From: Eggerthellaceae bacterium
Lineage (GTDB): Bacteria > Actinomycetota > Coriobacteriia > Coriobacteriales > Eggerthellaceae
NCBI GenBank assembly: GCA_900754955.1
Contig: CAAEEV010000134.1
Location: forward strand, 1 to 7,558
Reading direction: 5' to 3'
DNA length: 7,558 nt
Part shown: in pieces, positions 5,687 to 7,558 of the stretch
Numbering within the stretch: position 1 is the first letter of the stretch
Layout: every line of letters starts with the position of its first letter
Made by a program: the position numbers and the translations under genes
The notes under the pieces: generated by a model
What the model was told of the DNA's origin: nothing
Databases searched by the model: none
Seen by the model: the letters and a program-made list of their open reading frames with translations, nothing else

Positions 5687-5737
5687 GCTGCGTGCAGCGC
5701 ATCGCCGCAGCGGACGCGGCGGCATGCCGCACGCAGC
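5687..5737. repeat. Long inverted repeat between rlmH and the exonuclease gene
   Basis: Perfect 9-bp arms GCTGCGTGC (5687-5695) and GCACGCAGC (5729-5737) enclose an inner 6-bp pair CGCCGC/GCGGCG (5703-5708, 5716-5721) with a 7-nt loop. It fills most of the 84-bp gap. There is no T-tract on the minus strand, so it looks like a structured message segment (processing or stability) rather than an intrinsic terminator. Confidence 0.45.
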
Positions 5738-5744
5738 ACGTAGC

Positions 5745-6215
5745 TTACTTATGATAGGGCTCGCCGCGCGAGATCTTGAAGGCGCGATACAGCTGCTCGA
5801 GCAGCACCACGCGCGCGAGATTGTGCGGCAGCGTGATGGGGCCGAAGGACAGCGTCTCGTCGGCACGTGCCGCCACCTCGGCGCTCACGCCGTCGGAGCC
5901 GCCGATCACGAAGCTGATGTCGCTCACACCCGAAAGCGCAAGCGCATCGAGGCGATTCGAGAACTGCTCGCTCGACCACTCGCGCCCCTCGATGGCGAGC
6001 AGCACCACGTGGCTCGTCGGCGATACCGCGCCGAGCACGGCGGCGCCTTCCTTGGCGCGCGCCGCATCAACGCCGCCCGCGCGCGCGGAATCGACGTCGG
6101 CCACCTCGCGCACCGCCACCTTCGCATAGCCCGAAAGGCGCTTGAGGTACTCCGCACACGCATCCTTCCAGAAGCGCTCTTTGAGCTTGCCCACAGCCAC
6201 CACGGTGATCTTCAT
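5745..6215 (-). CDS. rlmH: 23S rRNA (pseudouridine1915-N3)-methyltransferase RlmH
   Basis: A 156-aa SPOUT-class methyltransferase that uses S-adenosylmethionine to methylate N3 of pseudouridine 1915 in helix 69 of 23S rRNA on the assembled ribosome. Family marks are MKITVVAVGKLKERFWKDACAEYLKRL (1-27), LLAIEGREWSSEQF (72-85), FVIGGSDGVS (102-111) and the trefoil-knot SAM site FGPITLPHNLARVVLLEQLYRAFKI (124-148), with the usual ending GEPYHK. The length matches the family (about 155-160 aa). ATG 6215 has GGAGGAG about 7 nt upstream. The same frame stays open to 6632 but would run back through the terminator into the LCP gene. Only about 50 bp separate the start from that terminator and no clear promoter is visible, so expression may depend on a cryptic promoter or on readthrough. 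Confidence 0.97.
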   Translation of the reverse strand: MKITVVAVGKLKERFWKDACAEYLKRLSGYAKVAVREVADVDSARAGGVDAARAKEGAAVLGAVSPTSHVVLLAIEGREWSSEQFSNRLDALALSGVSDISFVIGGSDGVSAEVAARADETLSFGPITLPHNLARVVLLEQLYRAFKISRGEPYHK

Positions 6216-6266
6216 GCCGCGCTTCTCCTCCTTCGCCCTCCTCGCGCGAACAGCCTCCCTGCACAG

Positions 6267-6302
6267 AAAAAGGCGGCGCCGGCCGAAGTCGCGCGCCGCC
6301 TT
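6267..6302 (-). terminator. Rho-independent terminator after the LCP gene
   Basis: On the minus strand AAGGCGGCGC pairs perfectly with GCGCCGCCTT (10 bp) and ends in a run of five T. The 13-nt loop can itself close as C(UUCG)G with two more pairs and one mismatch. It starts 13 bp after the LCP stop codon. Confidence 0.9.
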
Positions 6303-6315
6303 CGGGTGCCTTTGC

Positions 6316-7558
6316 CTACTGCGGCCAGTCGGCGCCCACGACCACGAGGAAGTCGGTCGTGAACAGGTACTCGTTGTTGTTCTGGACCGTGCGCCCCACG
6401 CCGAGCGCGTTGACGATCTCCTGCGCGTACTCCTGCTGGTCGGGCGTCTCGTACACCACGAGCGTCTCGGAGAACTCGCTGTTGGCGTTGCCCGAGTCAA
6501 CCGTGTAACCGAGCTCGCCGACCTTCTCGGCGGCGCTGGCAGCCGCCCCCACGATGTCGGTTCCGTTGCGCACCGACACGGTGCCCGAACGCACGATGCG
6601 CGGCTCGGAGGTGGCCTGCTCGCCGACGGCACCGCCGCCAGCCGACGCCATGACCATACCCGTCACCGGGTCAACCTGATCCTCCTCAGTGGGCGGCAGG
6701 CCCTGGTCGATGCGGTCCATCATCGTCCGCCAGGCGTCCTCGTCCATGATCTCCCACCAGATGTTGTTGATGTACTCGGACACGGTGGGGTTCACGGCGG
6801 AGTAGAAGTCGGTGTCCATGTTCATGCCGCGCATGTTGTTGGCAAGCGAGAGGATGTCGGTCACGCCCATGTCGGTGGTGACGTAGCCCGCCAACGTCTG
6901 CACGGTGGACATCATCGTGGGAAGATCGGAGTCGAGGATCTTCTGCGCGATGGCGCCGATGACCATGCGCTGGTTAGCCGCGCGGTACTCGTCGCCCTTG
7001 CCGACGTTGTCGAAGGCGTGGCGCGCGCGGCACAGGATGAGCGCCTGGTCACCGTTGAGCGTCTGCTGGCCTGCGTCGAGATGGCCGCCCGCATCGGGGT
7101 CGTTGATCTCGATCGGCACGTTGACGTCGATGCCGCCGAGCGCATCAACCACTTCCTTGAAGCCGTCGAAGTCGATCTCGGCGTAATGCGAGATGGGAAC
7201 GCCCGCCATGTCGGACACCACCTCGATCATATACGCAGCGCCGCCGATGGCGTACGCCGCGTTAAGCTTCTGCGTGCCGTTCGCCCCCATGTCAACCTGC
7301 GTGTCGCGCATGAGCGAGACCGCCGCGACCTTCTTGTTCTGGGGGTCGACGCGCAAAAGCATGATGGAGTCGGAACGGTACGTTCCGTCGAGCTCGTCGC
7401 CTCGTTCGCGATCCTGCGACTTGTCGGTGCCCATGAGCAGCATGTAGAAGGGATCGCCCGGCGCCTGCGGCTCCTGCAGAACGGCGCGCATCTCGTCGGT
7501 CACGTCGCTCTGCATGTCGCTCTGGATGCCGGTGATGTAGGCGAACGCCGCACCGGCG
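6316..7558 (-). CDS. LytR-CpsA-Psr (LCP) family cell-wall glycopolymer transferase with LytR_C domain (5' end cut)
   Basis: LCP proteins are membrane-anchored enzymes that transfer undecaprenyl-phosphate-linked glycopolymers to peptidoglycan. The frame is open to the right edge. The 14 residues visible before M7515 include AGAAFAYITGI, which reads as the end of an N-terminal transmembrane helix, so M7515 is not the true start and the catalytic part faces outward. Counting from that Met, the LCP domain spans about 22-195. It has LLMGTD (26-31), RSDSIMLLRVD (47-57), SLMRDTQV (67-74), LNAAYAIGG, DFDGFKEVVDALGGIDV (115-131) and CRARHAFDNVGKGDEYRAANQRMVIGAI (162-189), whose Arg residues form the polyprenyl-pyrophosphate pocket. 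A linker with an acidic/Gly-rich part (271-308) leads to a LytR_C domain (310-395: VSVRNGTDIVGAA). SLMRD replaces the common S-x-P-R-D. Despite the name it is unlikely to be a transcription factor. Promoter and start lie outside the window. Confidence 0.93.
   Translation of the reverse strand, partial: AGAAFAYITGIQSDMQSDVTDEMRAVLQEPQAPGDPFYMLLMGTDKSQDRERGDELDGTYRSDSIMLLRVDPQNKKVAAVSLMRDTQVDMGANGTQKLNAAYAIGGAAYMIEVVSDMAGVPISHYAEIDFDGFKEVVDALGGIDVNVPIEINDPDAGGHLDAGQQTLNGDQALILCRARHAFDNVGKGDEYRAANQRMVIGAIAQKILDSDLPTMMSTVQTLAGYVTTDMGVTDILSLANNMRGMNMDTDFYSAVNPTVSEYINNIWWEIMDEDAWRTMMDRIDQGLPPTEEDQVDPVTGMVMASAGGGAVGEQATSEPRIVRSGTVSVRNGTDIVGAAASAAEKVGELGYTVDSGNANSEFSETLVVYETPDQQEYAQEIVNALGVGRTVQNNNEYLFTTDFLVVVGADWPQ

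Noticed and set aside
6216..6632. N-terminal extension of RlmH to 295 aa
   Set aside because: It would read through a strong terminator and the 3' end of the LCP gene in another frame; RlmH is complete from 6215.
1..7558. CRISPR arrays, insertion sequences, tRNA or rRNA genes, phage or conjugation genes
   Set aside because: Looked for and not seen: no tandem repeat-spacer pattern, no transposase or integrase product, no tRNA-like cloverleaf.

Overview
The window is GC-rich, densely packed chromosomal DNA in which almost everything is coded on the minus strand. Gene content and protein style suggest a Gram-positive, anaerobic actinobacterium of the Coriobacteriia/Eggerthellaceae type (Eggerthella, Gordonibacter or a relative). 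The pointers are menaquinone genes, a small protein like the tail of the anaerobic ribonucleotide reductase NrdD, a LytR-CpsA-Psr wall protein, UPF0237 and high GC. The taxonomic placement is inference from content, not a database match.

Layout from left to right. (1) 1-1723, minus: menD (cut by the left edge) and menF form a bicistron with an 8-nt overlap. They carry out the first two dedicated steps of menaquinone synthesis, chorismate to isochorismate to SEPHCHC. (2) 1867-2290, minus: a 120-aa protein with an NrdD-C-terminus-like tail and its own UUCG-capped terminator. (3) 2291-3646: a locally AT-richer stretch, then two plus-strand genes, a 223-aa lipoprotein and a 93-aa single-span membrane protein. 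These are the only plus-strand genes here and I recognise neither family. They meet the next minus-strand gene at a bidirectional terminator with a perfect 16-bp stem. (4) 3722-6215, minus: a UPF0237 ACT-domain protein, folE (GTP cyclohydrolase I), an exodeoxyribonuclease III with a family-atypical insertion, and rlmH (23S rRNA methyltransferase). (5) 6267-7558, minus: a terminator and a LytR-CpsA-Psr (LCP) protein with a LytR_C domain, cut by the right edge inside its N-terminal membrane helix.

Most of the window is housekeeping: quinone and pterin cofactor synthesis, DNA repair, rRNA modification and envelope assembly. No mobile element, CRISPR array, tRNA or rRNA is visible. I do not see a convincing new multi-gene system. 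The parts most worth a second look are the lipoprotein/small membrane protein pair, the stand-alone NrdD-tail-like protein with an inverted repeat over its probable promoter, and the insertion in exonuclease III.
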